From NCBI RefSeq assembly GCF_004348725.1, contig NZ_SMKR01000029.1, positions 1 to 52,897 of the forward strand: 52,897 bases of DNA, given 5' to 3'. The DNA is from Kribbella turkmenica (GTDB taxonomy: Bacteria; Actinomycetota; Actinomycetes; Propionibacteriales; Kribbellaceae). Made by a program: the position numbers and the translations under genes. Under the pieces are notes generated by a model. That model did no database searches, was not told where the DNA came from, and was given only the letters and a program-made list of their open reading frames with translations. Shown piece by piece: positions 32,235 to 41,676 of the stretch (position 1 is its first letter; each line of letters opens with the position of its first letter).

Positions 32235-32855
32235 CTACGCTTTGGGCAGGTCGAGAACCAGGGTGGTGCCTTCGGGGCGGAAGCCGAGTTTGGTGAGGTA
32301 CGGGGCCGAGTCGCGCATGCGGGGTGGGGCCAGGACCTGGTGGAAGCCGTGATCGGTGAAGACGTCGCTGCGGCGGTAGACGAACTCGCCGGGGGTGAAG
32401 TCGCGGTACTTCGGCAGCACGTAGTCGAGGTCGATCTGGGCGCGGCCGTCGCCGGCGTCGTGGGCGAGGACGACACCGACGGTGCGGTCGCCGTGCTGGA
32501 CCAGGAACGCGTACGGACTGCCGGTCGCGGTGAAGCCGGGGTTGAACCGGCTGATGTCCTTCTCGTGCCGCGCGAGCACGTGCCCGAGGTAGGCGTCGTC
32601 CCCGTTGACCTCGAGGACGGCGTACTCCGCCTGGTCGTGCCGGTGCCGGAGCAGCCGCCAGAGATGGATCACGTTGATGACGGCCAGGACGGCGTTCATC
32701 CCGACCATCGGCCAGACCGCGATCGCCGCGTTGAAACCGACCAGGATCACGCAGCCGACGAGGTTCAGCAGGCGCAGCCGGAGGATCCGGGTCTGCAGCA
32801 GTGACAGTACGACGAGTGCGGAACCGCCCCACCCGATGATGCTCAAGACGTCCAC
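32235..32855 (-). CDS. Membrane protein with N-terminal YgjV-like helices fused to a GNAT-like domain
   Basis: 206 residues from GTG 32855. The first about 70 residues are hydrophobic helices (IIGWGGSALVVLSLLQTRI, LLNLVGCVILVGFNAAIAVW, NAVLAVINVIHLWRLL) of the YgjV type. The rest reads YLGHVLARHEKDISRFNPGF, FLVQHGDRTVGVVLAHD, DYVLPKYRDFTPGEFVY and DSAPYLTKLGFRPEG, a degenerate GNAT fold lacking a clear Q/R-x-x-G-x-G loop. Cytoplasmic GNAT-like domain tethered to the membrane. Function unknown. Confidence 0.75.
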   Translation of the reverse strand: MDVLSIIGWGGSALVVLSLLQTRILRLRLLNLVGCVILVGFNAAIAVWPMVGMNAVLAVINVIHLWRLLRHRHDQAEYAVLEVNGDDAYLGHVLARHEKDISRFNPGFTATGSPYAFLVQHGDRTVGVVLAHDAGDGRAQIDLDYVLPKYRDFTPGEFVYRRSDVFTDHGFHQVLAPPRMRDSAPYLTKLGFRPEGTTLVLDLPKA

Positions 32856-32887
32856 AGCGCGAGCGTAGAGCAGGTCAGACTTGGGCG

Positions 32888-33661
32888 GTGATCGAATCGC
32901 TTCTGCTGAACGGCGTACCCCTGCACACCGCCGACCCCGGGTTGCTCAGAGCAATGAGCTACGGGCACTTCACCTCGATGCAGGTCCGGGACGGCATGGT
33001 CGACGGTCTCGACCTGCACCTCGACCGCCTGGACCGCGGCTCCCGCGAGGTCTTCGGCCAGGGCGTCTCCGCCGACCGTGTACGCGCCGACCTCCGGGCC
33101 GCGCTCGACCACGCCGGCTCCGGCGACCTGTCGATCCGGGTCGACGTCGTCGTCACCACCGACCTGCAACTGCTCGTGCGCGTGGGCCCGCCGATCGAGC
33201 CCACCACGCGACCCCAGCGCCTGCTCGCCTTCCAGCACCAGCGGGCCGTCCCGCACCTCAAGCACACCGGCACCTTCGACCTCGTGTACTACGCCCGCCA
33301 GGCCGAGCAGCACGGGTACGACGACGCCATCTTCCACACCGCCGCCGGTGAGGTCTCCGAAGCGTCGATCTGGAACATCTGCTTCGCCGACGGCACGACG
33401 ATCGTGTTTCCGGACGCCCCGGTCCTGCGAGGTATCCGCCAGCAGGTCCTCCAGCGCGGCCTCGACACGTACCCGACGACCCGGATCACGCTTGCCGATC
33501 TCCCGGCGTACGACGCCGCTTACCTGACGAACTCGATCGATCCCGCGCTCCCGGTCGGCTCGATCACGACGGACGCCGGCACCACGACGTACGACGCGCA
33601 TCCGCCGTCGGCCGACGTGATCGCGAGGGCTTACGCGGCCGTGGAACCGCAGGCGATCTAG
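32888..33661 (+). CDS. Class IV aminotransferase-like PLP enzyme
   Basis: 257 residues from GTG 32888. The lysine in VPHLKHTGTFDLVYYARQA is the PLP Schiff-base lysine position, and DAIFHTAAGEVSEASIWNICF with PVLRGIRQQVL is the class IV cofactor-binding region (BCAT/ADC lyase fold). Shorter than BCAT (about 300). Reaction and substrate are not predictable: it could be an aminotransferase or a lyase. The stop TAG interlocks with the convergent cca stop as CTAG. CAGACT six bases before the start could be a leaderless -10. Confidence 0.85.
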   Translation: MIESLLLNGVPLHTADPGLLRAMSYGHFTSMQVRDGMVDGLDLHLDRLDRGSREVFGQGVSADRVRADLRAALDHAGSGDLSIRVDVVVTTDLQLLVRVGPPIEPTTRPQRLLAFQHQRAVPHLKHTGTFDLVYYARQAEQHGYDDAIFHTAAGEVSEASIWNICFADGTTIVFPDAPVLRGIRQQVLQRGLDTYPTTRITLADLPAYDAAYLTNSIDPALPVGSITTDAGTTTYDAHPPSADVIARAYAAVEPQAI

Positions 33662-35118
33662 GTGCGGGCGGACCACCAGCGGAGGAGCTCCTCGCGGGCC
33701 CGGGCCTCGCCCAGCGGCCCCTGGTCGAGCCGGAGGTCCATCAGGAACTTGTACGCCTGCCCCACCTCGCGGCCCTGCGGGATGCCGAGGATCTCCATGA
33801 TCTGGTTCCCGTCGAGGTCGGGACGCAGGGCGTCGAGCTCCTCCTGCTCCTGGAGCCGCGCGATCCGGGCCTCGAGATCGTCGTACGCCGCCCGGAGCGC
33901 CTCGGCCTTCCGCTTGTTCCGGGTGGTGCAGTCGGCCCGGGTCAGCACGTGCAGCCGCTCGAGCTGGTCGCCGGCGTCGCGGACATAGCGCCGTACGGCG
34001 GAATCGGTCCACTCACCGGTGCCGTAGCCGTGGAACCGCAGGTGCAGCTCGACCAGCTTGCCGACCTGGTCGATCTGCTCGTTGCTGAACCGGAGCGCCC
34101 GCATCCGTTTCCGGGCCAGTTTCGCGCCGACCACGTCGTGGTGGTGGAACGTCACCTTGCCGGCGCCCTCGAACCGCCGGGTCTTCGGTTTCCCGATGTC
34201 GTGGATCAGCGCGGCGAACCGAACGACGAAATCCGGCGTCGGAACAGACAGCCGCGATTCCAGATCGATGGCCTGATCGAGGACGGTGAGGGAGTGCTGG
34301 TAGACGTCCTTGTGCCGGTGGTGCTCGTCCAGCTCCAGCCGGAGCGCGGGCAGTTCGGGCAGGACGTGGTCGGCCAGCCCGGTCGAGACCAGCAGGTCCA
34401 GGCCGATCCGCGGGTGGTCCGAACTGACCAGCTTGACGAGCTCGTCGCGGACCCGCTCGGCCGACACGATCGTGATCCGCTCGGCCATCGCGGTCATCGC
34501 GGCCACGACCGCGGGGGCCGGCGTGAAGCCCAGCTGCGCGGCGAACCGGCCCGCCCGCATCATCCGCAGCGGGTCGTCGGAGAACGAGGCCTCCGGGGTG
34601 CCGGGGGTCCGGATCGTGCGGGCGGCGACGTCCTCCATCCCGCCGTACGGGTCGACGAAGGTGCGGCCCGGCAGCCGGATCGCCATCGCGTTCATCGCGA
34701 AGTCGCGCCGGGCCAGGTCGCCCTCGAGGCTGTCGCCGTACGCCACGTCCGGCTTGCGCGAGGTGGGATCGTAGGACTCCGACCTGTACGTCGTGATCTC
34801 CAGGACCCACTCACCCTTGCGACAACCGATCGTGCCGAAGGCCTTGCCGATGTCCCACACGTGGTCCGCCCAGCCGGACAGCAACCGTTCGATCACGTCG
34901 GGGTGCGCTGAGGTGGCGAAGTCCAGGTCCGTGCTCCCCCGTCCGAGGAGAATGTCCCGGACGGGCCCCCCGACCAGCGCGATCTCGTGCCCGGCACCGG
35001 CGAACCGGGCACCGAGCTCGTCGACCACCGGAGCGATCTGCAGCAGGGTCTGGACCGCCCGCCGCTGCACGGCGGACAACGATCCGGCGGAGGCTGACTG
35101 GTCGGCGAAAGGTGACAC
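33658..35118 (-). CDS. cca: CCA tRNA nucleotidyltransferase
   Basis: 486 residues. The class II nucleotidyltransferase head has LVGGPVRDILLGRGSTDLDFATSAHP (GGxVRD, 50-55; DLD catalytic pair at 64-66) with an RRDFAMNAMAIR motif. The basic linker EIALDLLVSTGLADHVLPE-type segment follows, then an HD domain (ALIHDIGKPKTRRF) as in many bacterial members. It adds or repairs the 3'-CCA end of tRNAs. Starts at GTG 35118. Sits in the conserved ori-proximal cluster and is divergent from the DUF6049 gene, 24 bases away. Confidence 0.95.
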   Translation of the reverse strand: MSPFADQSASAGSLSAVQRRAVQTLLQIAPVVDELGARFAGAGHEIALVGGPVRDILLGRGSTDLDFATSAHPDVIERLLSGWADHVWDIGKAFGTIGCRKGEWVLEITTYRSESYDPTSRKPDVAYGDSLEGDLARRDFAMNAMAIRLPGRTFVDPYGGMEDVAARTIRTPGTPEASFSDDPLRMMRAGRFAAQLGFTPAPAVVAAMTAMAERITIVSAERVRDELVKLVSSDHPRIGLDLLVSTGLADHVLPELPALRLELDEHHRHKDVYQHSLTVLDQAIDLESRLSVPTPDFVVRFAALIHDIGKPKTRRFEGAGKVTFHHHDVVGAKLARKRMRALRFSNEQIDQVGKLVELHLRFHGYGTGEWTDSAVRRYVRDAGDQLERLHVLTRADCTTRNKRKAEALRAAYDDLEARIARLQEQEELDALRPDLDGNQIMEILGIPQGREVGQAYKFLMDLRLDQGPLGEARAREELLRWWSART

Positions 35119-35130
35119 GGGAAACTAGGT

Positions 35131-35136
35131 TACGGT
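35131..35136 (+). promoter_or_regulatory. -10 of leaderless DUF6049-murJ transcript
   Basis: TACGGT ends six bases before GTG 35143, and no ribosome site precedes the GTG. The divergent cca start at 35118 means both promoters share this 24-base gap. Confidence 0.4.
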
Positions 35137-35142
35137 GACGGC

Positions 35143-37410
35143 GTGTTGAGACGGCGACTGAGGCTCTCCGCTGCGGCGGTCGTGGGCCTGCTGATCGCTG
35201 CGTCGGCAGCGGTTCTCGGGACGGAGCCGACGTCCGCGGCTCCGGTGGAGGACCCGGTCGTCGACGTCACCATCGACTCCTTCACCCCGGTCGCGCCGAA
35301 GCCCGGCGAACTGGTGCAGATCAAAGGCCGGGTCACGAACACCACCGACCTGACCTTCCGGGACCCGCAGGCGCTGGCGTGCATCGACCGGCAGCGGTTG
35401 AGCACCGGCGCGGACATCGCCGCCGTCTCCGCCGAGCAGGACGTCCCGATGAACGACCGGGTCAGCTGCCAGCGGCTGACCCGGTTCGAGACGTTCCAGC
35501 AGTTCGGGGCCCCACTGGCGCCGAAGGCAACGGTTCAGTTCACGCTGACGGTGCCCTGGGCCGAGTGGCAGATCAGCAAGGCCACCGGGGTGTACGTCGT
35601 CGGCGTCGTGTTCCGCGGCCAGCCGGAGGAGAACAACCCGGGGCGCATCACCGCCGGCCGCGTCCGCACCCTGATGCCGGTGATCGGCAGCGAACCGCTC
35701 ACCCGCAAGGTGAACACCGCCCTCGTCGTCCCGCTCCGCCACCGGCCCACCCAACTGGGCGGCCGGACCTTCGCGAACGACTCCCTGGCGCAGTCGATGG
35801 CACCGAACGGCCCGCTCGGCCGGCTGCTCGCGCTCGGCCGGACCCGCAAGGTCACCTGGCTGGTCGATCCGGCGATGCTCGACGAGGCCCGCCGGATCAA
35901 GGACGGGAAGGACGGGTACGTCGTCGTCGGCGACGGCGGCCAGACCCCCGGCACGGGGCAGAAGGTCGTCACCGACTGGCTGAACGAGTTCGACAAGAGC
36001 CGCGACCAGGGCAACCAGGTCGTCCTGCTGCCGTATGGCGACCCCGACGTCGCCGGCCTGATCGACGCCGGCGGCCCGGTGAGCAAACTCGTCGGCGACG
36101 CCCGGGCCACCAGCGAGGAGTACCTTCTGGCGCCCGGTTCGTCCGTCCCGGGCACCTTCACCAACGGCCTCTGGCTGGAGAACGGCGCGGCCCGGAGCCG
36201 CTACCTCGCCGCGGCCTCGTCCGGTTTCCGCGGTTCGACCGCCGCTGACCTGAACCTGGTCGGCAGCTCGTCCTGGTCGCCCGCCGAGCGGCCGGCCCTG
36301 AACTCGTCGCCGGTCTACAACGTGCTCACCCCCGAGGGCCCGAAGCCCGAGGTGCGCACGGTGATCGCGAACTCGGCCCTGACCACCGGCGGTCCGGACC
36401 TGGACACCGCCGAGAATCCGCTGCAGGTCCGCCAGCGGTTCGCCGCCGAGACCGCCCTGCTGGCCGCGGGCGGGAGTAGGCCGGTGTCGGTGGTCGCGCT
36501 GCCGCCGCGAGGCTGGGACACCGAGGGGAACGCGACCGCGGCGATCGCCGGCGACTTGTCGCTGCCGTGGATCACGCCCACCGACGTCGGTCAGATCGTC
36601 GCGTCGGCCAGGCAGCCACAGACCACCAGGGCACCCAACGCCGGCCGGGCGAACCCGGCGCTCACCGCCGCGCAGGTCGACGCCGTCAAGCGGCTCGACG
36701 ACGCCACCCAGACCTTCCGGAACCTGCTCACCGTGTCGGAGAACCTGGACGAGAACATCGAGCGCGCGCTGCTCCGATCGGCGTCCAACAGCTGGCGTGG
36801 CTACGCCGACGAGGCCCAGCGGTTCACCGCGATCGAGACCGGCTCGGTCAACCAGCAGCTCGGCAAGGTGCGGCTGGTCAACTCGAACGTCGAGGAGGGC
36901 CGGCAGGGCGTGATCAAGGTGAACCTGGCCGGCAGCAAGGGCACCTTCCCGCTGACCGTCTCGAACGAGCTGAACGAGTCCATCCGGGTCGGCATCCAGG
37001 TCACCCCGGCGAACCGCACCGACCTGCGGATCAAACCGCTGCAGACGAAGGTGCTGCCGCCGCGCGGCAAGGCGACGTACCTGATCGAGGCGAGTGCCGA
37101 GCAGAACGGCCTGATCAGGGCGAACGCCCAGGTGATCACCGCCTCGGGCCGTCCGGTCGGCCGGTCCCAGGAGCTGGTGATCGAGGCCGCGCAGTACGGC
37201 AGTGTGGGCTGGATCCTGGTCGGCGCCGCCTGCGCCCTGCTCTTCGGTACGTCGTTCGTCCGGATCTACCGGCGGATCCGGACCGAGCGCCGCAGCCCGG
37301 CGCCGGCCGAGCCGGTCACCGACCCGCTGCACCCGGCACCGATCGATCCCGGGCCCGACGCCTCGACGGACGTGTCCCTGAAAGAAGGAGTCGGTTCGAA
37401 GGATGGCTGA
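35143..37410 (+). CDS. DUF6049-family secreted membrane protein
   Basis: 755 residues. A signal sequence (LRLSAAAVVGLLIAASAAVLG) ends near SAA at about 33. The extracellular part contains an Ig-like beta domain (VVDVTIDSFTPVAPKPGELV, NTTDLTFRDP) and, toward the C terminus, another (GTFPLTVSNELNESIRVGIQV). One C-terminal helix (VGWILVGAACALLFGTSFVRIY, about 685-706) is followed by a cytoplasmic tail of about 50 residues. The gene occupies the place of Rv3909 in M. tuberculosis and overlaps murJ by 8 bases, so a role with the lipid II flippase is likely. No biochemical function is known. Confidence 0.92.
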   Translation: MLRRRLRLSAAAVVGLLIAASAAVLGTEPTSAAPVEDPVVDVTIDSFTPVAPKPGELVQIKGRVTNTTDLTFRDPQALACIDRQRLSTGADIAAVSAEQDVPMNDRVSCQRLTRFETFQQFGAPLAPKATVQFTLTVPWAEWQISKATGVYVVGVVFRGQPEENNPGRITAGRVRTLMPVIGSEPLTRKVNTALVVPLRHRPTQLGGRTFANDSLAQSMAPNGPLGRLLALGRTRKVTWLVDPAMLDEARRIKDGKDGYVVVGDGGQTPGTGQKVVTDWLNEFDKSRDQGNQVVLLPYGDPDVAGLIDAGGPVSKLVGDARATSEEYLLAPGSSVPGTFTNGLWLENGAARSRYLAAASSGFRGSTAADLNLVGSSSWSPAERPALNSSPVYNVLTPEGPKPEVRTVIANSALTTGGPDLDTAENPLQVRQRFAAETALLAAGGSRPVSVVALPPRGWDTEGNATAAIAGDLSLPWITPTDVGQIVASARQPQTTRAPNAGRANPALTAAQVDAVKRLDDATQTFRNLLTVSENLDENIERALLRSASNSWRGYADEAQRFTAIETGSVNQQLGKVRLVNSNVEEGRQGVIKVNLAGSKGTFPLTVSNELNESIRVGIQVTPANRTDLRIKPLQTKVLPPRGKATYLIEASAEQNGLIRANAQVITASGRPVGRSQELVIEAAQYGSVGWILVGAACALLFGTSFVRIYRRIRTERRSPAPAEPVTDPLHPAPIDPGPDASTDVSLKEGVGSKDG

Positions 37411-39049
37411 CCGCACCCTGCGCTCCGCGGCGGTGATGGCAGCCGGAACGGTGCTGTCACGCCTGCTCGGATTCGTCCGGATCGCACTGCTCGCGGCCGC
37501 CATCGGCACCGCGCTGCGCGGCGACATCTTCACCGCCGCGAACACGATCCCGAACAGTCTGTACATCCTGCTGGCCGGCGGCGTGTTCAACACGGTGCTG
37601 GTGCCGCAGCTCGTCCGGGCGATCAAGAACCACGACGACGGCGGCCAGGACTTCACCAACCGGGTGCTCACCTTCGGCTTCGTCGTCCTCGCGGTGGTGA
37701 CCGTGGCCTGCGTGCTGCTGGCGCCGGCGATCGCCGAGCTGTACCTGCCGAAGGAGCTGCAGGACCCGTCGCGGGCCGCCGAGAAGGCGTCCATGGTGAT
37801 GTTCGTGCGGCTCTGCCTGCCACAGATCTTCTTCTACGGCGCGTTCGTACTCGTCGGCCAGGTGCTGAACGCCCGGCGCCGGTTCGGCCCGATGATGTGG
37901 GCGCCGATCGCGAACAACATCGTCGCCTGCGCGTCGATCGTGGTGTTCCTGCTGGTCTACCGGACCGGCGACGATCCGCCGACCTACAGCCACGGCGAAG
38001 AGTTGCTGCTCGGCCTCGGGCACACGATCGGCATCGCCGTCCAGCTGCTGGTGCTGCTGCCCTATCTGACGGCGAGTGGGCACTCGTACCGGCCGAAGTT
38101 CGGGCTGCGTGGCACCGGGCTGGGTCACACCGCCCGGCTCGGCATCTGGACCATGCTGTTCGTCGCCGTGAACCAGGTGACGCTGGTCGTCGTCACGCAG
38201 CTCGCGATCGCCGGAAGCGCCTCGGCGGACCCGGGCGCGAAGGCCGGTTTGTTCGCGTACAGCACGGCGATGCTGATCATCCTGGTCCCGCACGGCATCG
38301 TCACCGTGTCGCTGGCGACGGCGGCGTTGCCGCAGATGTCGTCGCTCGCGGCCGACGGCGACATGACCGAGGTGGGCCGGCTGTCGGCCCGGTCGACCCG
38401 GCAGGCGCTGGCGATCGTCGTCCCGGCGGCCGCCGCGATGATCGCGTTCGCCTACCCGATCGTCACGGTGATCGCCGGCTACGGCTCCGGCAGGAACAAC
38501 CTGACGCTGATGTCCTACACACTGGTGACGCTGGCGCTGGGGATCGTGCCGTTCACCGTTCAGTACTTCCAGCTGCGGACGTTCTACGCGTTCGAGGACA
38601 CCCGGACACCGTTCTTCCTGCAGTGCGTGATCGCCGCGACCAACATCGCCGCGGCCGTGATCGGGGTCCGGGTGCTGCTGGACGAGGAGCACCTGCGGTT
38701 CAGCGGTGTCGTGCTCGGGGCGGCGTACGCGCTGGCTTACCTGGTCGCCGTACTGCTCTCTCGTCCGGTCCTGCGGCGGAAGGTCCCGCGGGTGCACGGC
38801 GCGGGGATCGGGCTGCCGCTGCTCGCGATGGTGATCGCCGCGGTGGTCGCCGCCGGGGCCGGCCGGGCCGCCCTCTGGCTGCTGGACCGGGCCGTGGACT
38901 GGTCCGGACCGCTCGGCGCCATCCTCCAGCTCGCGGTCGCCGCCGTGGTGATGCTGCCCGTGTACGCCGGGATCGCCCGGGTGCTCCGCATCCACGAGGT
39001 CAACGACGTGGTGTCCCTGGTCACATCGAAGTTGCCGGGCCGCCGCTGA
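37403..39049 (+). CDS. murJ: Lipid II flippase MurJ
   Basis: 548 residues with about 14 hydrophobic segments. The N-terminal RSAAVMAAGTVLSRLLGFVRIALLAAAIG (the conserved GT-x-SR-x-G-F-x-R motif) is typical of MurJ/MviN. Central segments RFGPMMWAPIANNIVACASI and LVPHGIVTVSLATAALPQMS match the family. It moves undecaprenyl-linked peptidoglycan precursor to the outer face. ATG 37403 has GAAGGA upstream and overlaps the DUF6049 stop by 8 bases. Unlike the mycobacterial protein it has no fused kinase domain; that domain is the next gene. Confidence 0.96.
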   Translation: MADRTLRSAAVMAAGTVLSRLLGFVRIALLAAAIGTALRGDIFTAANTIPNSLYILLAGGVFNTVLVPQLVRAIKNHDDGGQDFTNRVLTFGFVVLAVVTVACVLLAPAIAELYLPKELQDPSRAAEKASMVMFVRLCLPQIFFYGAFVLVGQVLNARRRFGPMMWAPIANNIVACASIVVFLLVYRTGDDPPTYSHGEELLLGLGHTIGIAVQLLVLLPYLTASGHSYRPKFGLRGTGLGHTARLGIWTMLFVAVNQVTLVVVTQLAIAGSASADPGAKAGLFAYSTAMLIILVPHGIVTVSLATAALPQMSSLAADGDMTEVGRLSARSTRQALAIVVPAAAAMIAFAYPIVTVIAGYGSGRNNLTLMSYTLVTLALGIVPFTVQYFQLRTFYAFEDTRTPFFLQCVIAATNIAAAVIGVRVLLDEEHLRFSGVVLGAAYALAYLVAVLLSRPVLRRKVPRVHGAGIGLPLLAMVIAAVVAAGAGRAALWLLDRAVDWSGPLGAILQLAVAAVVMLPVYAGIARVLRIHEVNDVVSLVTSKLPGRR

Positions 39050-39187
39050 ACCGGTCCGCTTGTGCACTCGTGAGAACCCCTGTAGCTGACGAGGGCACTA
39101 GCATGGGGCCTGCGATCCGGACCCCGCCGACCGGTCCGGAACGCCAGACGCAGGCCGACCAGTGCATCGAGGAGGGCGAGAGACACC

Positions 39188-40846
39188 GTGTCGAACCAGA
39201 CCGTCAGTCCTGGTGCCCTGCTCGCCGGCCGCTACCGGATCGCCGAGTTGCTGGCGGAGATCGACGGTGCGCGGGTGTGGCGAGCAGTGGACGAGGTGCT
39301 CAGCCGGGCCGTCGTCGTGGATGTCCTGCCGGTCGGCGACCCGCGGACCAACCTGCTCTTCGACGCCGCCCGGCGGGCCGCCGCGGCCGCCGACCCCCGC
39401 TTCCTCCGCGTGCTCGACTGCGACATGCACGACGGCGTCACGTACTGCGTGCGCGAATGGGCCGGCGGCCGTCCGCTCGAGCGGATGCTCGGCAGCGGCC
39501 CGCTCACCGGGCAGCAGGCCGGCTGGCTGGCCCGCGAGGTCTCCGAAGCGCTGGAGAACCTGCACCGCACCGGCCACGCCCACGGCTCGATCAGCCCGGC
39601 CACCGTCGTGGTCACCGACGCCGGCGCCATCAAGGTCGTCGGTCTCGCCACCGAGGCGGCGCTGCGCTCAACCGGCCCGGGTTCGCCCGAGCAGGACGTC
39701 CGCGCCCTCGGCGAGCTACTGTACGCGTCCCTCACCGGTCGCTGGCCCGGTCCGGCGCCCGCCTGGGGCCTGCAGCCGGCTCCGGTGGAGCACGGCCGGC
39801 TCCTGAGCCCGCGCCAGGTGCGCGCCGGTGTACCGCGCTCACTCGACGACATCAGCGACCGGCTCCTGAGCAACCCGCCGCGCCACCACGCACCGCCGAT
39901 CACGAGCGCGGCCGGTCTGTCCGCCGCGCTGTCCGGAGTCGTCGGCAGCTCGCACGAGCCGCCGAGCCAGATGGACGAGACCGTCGCGATCGCCCGGCAG
40001 AACGGCAGCATCGACGACGCCACCCAGGTCGTCCCGCCGACTCCGCCCGCGGTGGACCCGACGCCCTCGGCGTACCAGTCCAACGGCCAGGACCAGCAGC
40101 GCGCGGCGTACGCGACCGCGCCGCAGACCCGGCCGGTCCGTCGGCAGGCCCCGCCGCCGTCGAACGGCAACGGCCACCGGCGCCGGGCCGACGAGCCGAA
40201 GCCGAAGGGCTCGTGGGGCGGCCGGATCCTCATCCTGCTCGCCGTACTGGCCCTGTTGTCGGTGGTCGCGATGGCCCAGTTCCTGCTCAAGGGCGGCCTG
40301 AACAACGAGCAGGGCACCGGGTCGGAGGACGGCGGCACCACCACCGCGCCGCAGACCAGCGGCCCGCCGTCGGCGACCGGCTCCGCGGTCACCATCGCGG
40401 GCGCCAAGGACTTCGACCCGAAGCCGGACGGCAACGGCGAGGAGCACCCCGACGAGGTACCGAACACCTACGACGGCAAGGCGAGCACGACCTGGACGAC
40501 GATGTCGTACAGCCGGGCGAACCTGGGCGGGCAGAAGCCCGGCGTCGGCATCGTCTACGACCTCGGCGAACCGACCGCCGTGTCGAAGGTGTCGGTCGCG
40601 CTCGTGCGGGACGGGACCAGCGTGGAACTGATGGTGCCGAAGGGCGACACGAGCAAGTCGCCGGCCGCCTCGAGCGGCTGGACCGCGGTCGCCACCGAGG
40701 AGGACCAGCCCGAAGGAACGACGGTGCTCACGCCGTCGCAGCCGACCGAGACGCGCTACGTCATGGTCTGGCTGACCAAGCTGCCCAAGGACGACAAGGG
40801 CGGCAAGTTCCGGGGAGAGATCTCGGAGGTCACAATCCAGAGATGA
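39188..40846 (+). CDS. Membrane pseudokinase, MviN-associated
   Basis: 552 residues. A kinase-like domain covers about 1-250 but lacks the catalytic elements: the VAIK lysine region reads AVVVDVL (41-47), the HRD loop is HAHGSISP (130-137, no Asp) and DFG is VGL. A linker rich in Pro/Gln follows, one helix at 346-367 (ILILLAVLALLSVVAMAQFLL), and a C-terminal beta domain (about 400-552, with VYDLGEPTAVSKVSVALV) like a galactose-binding module. In M. tuberculosis an equivalent pseudokinase is fused to MviN and binds FhaA. Here it is separate, as in Streptomyces, and immediately downstream of murJ. Role: scaffold for peptidoglycan control. Confidence 0.9.
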   Translation: MSNQTVSPGALLAGRYRIAELLAEIDGARVWRAVDEVLSRAVVVDVLPVGDPRTNLLFDAARRAAAAADPRFLRVLDCDMHDGVTYCVREWAGGRPLERMLGSGPLTGQQAGWLAREVSEALENLHRTGHAHGSISPATVVVTDAGAIKVVGLATEAALRSTGPGSPEQDVRALGELLYASLTGRWPGPAPAWGLQPAPVEHGRLLSPRQVRAGVPRSLDDISDRLLSNPPRHHAPPITSAAGLSAALSGVVGSSHEPPSQMDETVAIARQNGSIDDATQVVPPTPPAVDPTPSAYQSNGQDQQRAAYATAPQTRPVRRQAPPPSNGNGHRRRADEPKPKGSWGGRILILLAVLALLSVVAMAQFLLKGGLNNEQGTGSEDGGTTTAPQTSGPPSATGSAVTIAGAKDFDPKPDGNGEEHPDEVPNTYDGKASTTWTTMSYSRANLGGQKPGVGIVYDLGEPTAVSKVSVALVRDGTSVELMVPKGDTSKSPAASSGWTAVATEEDQPEGTTVLTPSQPTETRYVMVWLTKLPKDDKGGKFRGEISEVTIQR

Positions 40847-41541
40847 CCTCGTCGGAAATCGCCCGGATCGGCGCGGCAGGGCCGGTGGACCGGCAGGAGG
40901 GGCATGCTGGGCCGGTGAGCTACGACCAGATGGACGACCACGAGCTGCTCCGGCTGCATGTGGCAGGCAACCCGGACACGTTCGGGTTCCTGGTCAAACG
41001 CCACCGGGACCGGATGTGGGCGGTCGCCATCCGCACGCTGGGTGAGCCCGAGGAGGCCGCCGACGCGCTGCAGGAGGCGTTCATCTCGGCGTTCCGCCGG
41101 GCGGACTCGTTCCGTGGCGACGCCAAGGTGACCACCTGGCTGCACCGGATCGTGGTGAACGCCTGCCTGGACCGGATCCGCCGCCGCCAGGTCCGGGCCG
41201 CCGACCCGCTGCCGGAGGACGAGGACCGCGCGGCCGAGCTGGCCGGGCCGTCCGAGGACGACCCGGCCGAGGTCCGCGAGCGCCGGCTCGACGTGCTGAA
41301 CGCCCTCAAGCAGATCAACTCCGACCAGCGCAGCGCGCTCGTCCTGGTCGACATGGAGGGCTACTCGATCGAGGAAGCCGCCGCCATCCTTGGCTGCGCG
41401 CCGGGTACTGTGAAGAGCCGCTGCGCCCGCGGCCGGGCCCGGCTGCTGCCGCTGTTGCGGCACTGGCAGACGACCAGGGGCGGTTCGGAGAAGTCCGGCG
41501 TACCGGAGAAAGCCGCCGCCGAAGTGGTGGGAACCGAATGA
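40843..41541 (+). CDS. sigM: ECF sigma factor SigM
   Basis: 232 residues if started at ATG 40843, which overlaps the pseudokinase stop (ATGA); 208 if started at GTG 40915. Region 2 is LLRLHVAGNPDTFGFLVKRHRDRMWAVAIRTLG with EEAADALQEAFISAFRRADSF and TWLHRIVVNACLDRIRRR. Region 4 is LNALKQINSDQRSALVLVDMEGYSIEEAAAILGCAPGTVKSRCARGRARL. It directs RNA polymerase to envelope and redox stress promoters and is held by the next gene. The order pseudokinase-sigM-anti-sigma-trxB is the standard actinobacterial cluster. Confidence 0.92.
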   Translation: MTSSEIARIGAAGPVDRQEGHAGPVSYDQMDDHELLRLHVAGNPDTFGFLVKRHRDRMWAVAIRTLGEPEEAADALQEAFISAFRRADSFRGDAKVTTWLHRIVVNACLDRIRRRQVRAADPLPEDEDRAAELAGPSEDDPAEVRERRLDVLNALKQINSDQRSALVLVDMEGYSIEEAAAILGCAPGTVKSRCARGRARLLPLLRHWQTTRGGSEKSGVPEKAAAEVVGTE

Positions 41542-41676
41542 GCGGGTACCCCGTCGAAGCGGAGTCGCCTACCTGCGACCTGACCTTCATGCCTCGACCC
41601 GGAGTTCTCCGATGATCACTCTGCGCCCGATTCTGTGCTTGATTCCGGGCACCTCCCGTGAGGGGGCGAGTTCCCG

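Noticed and set aside
35125..37794. 889-codon minus-strand frame
   Set aside because: Shadow of DUF6049 and murJ, low complexity.
37897..41541. 1214-codon plus-strand frame ending with SigM
   Set aside because: Only the last about 230 codons are coding; the rest runs through murJ and the pseudokinase in the wrong frame.
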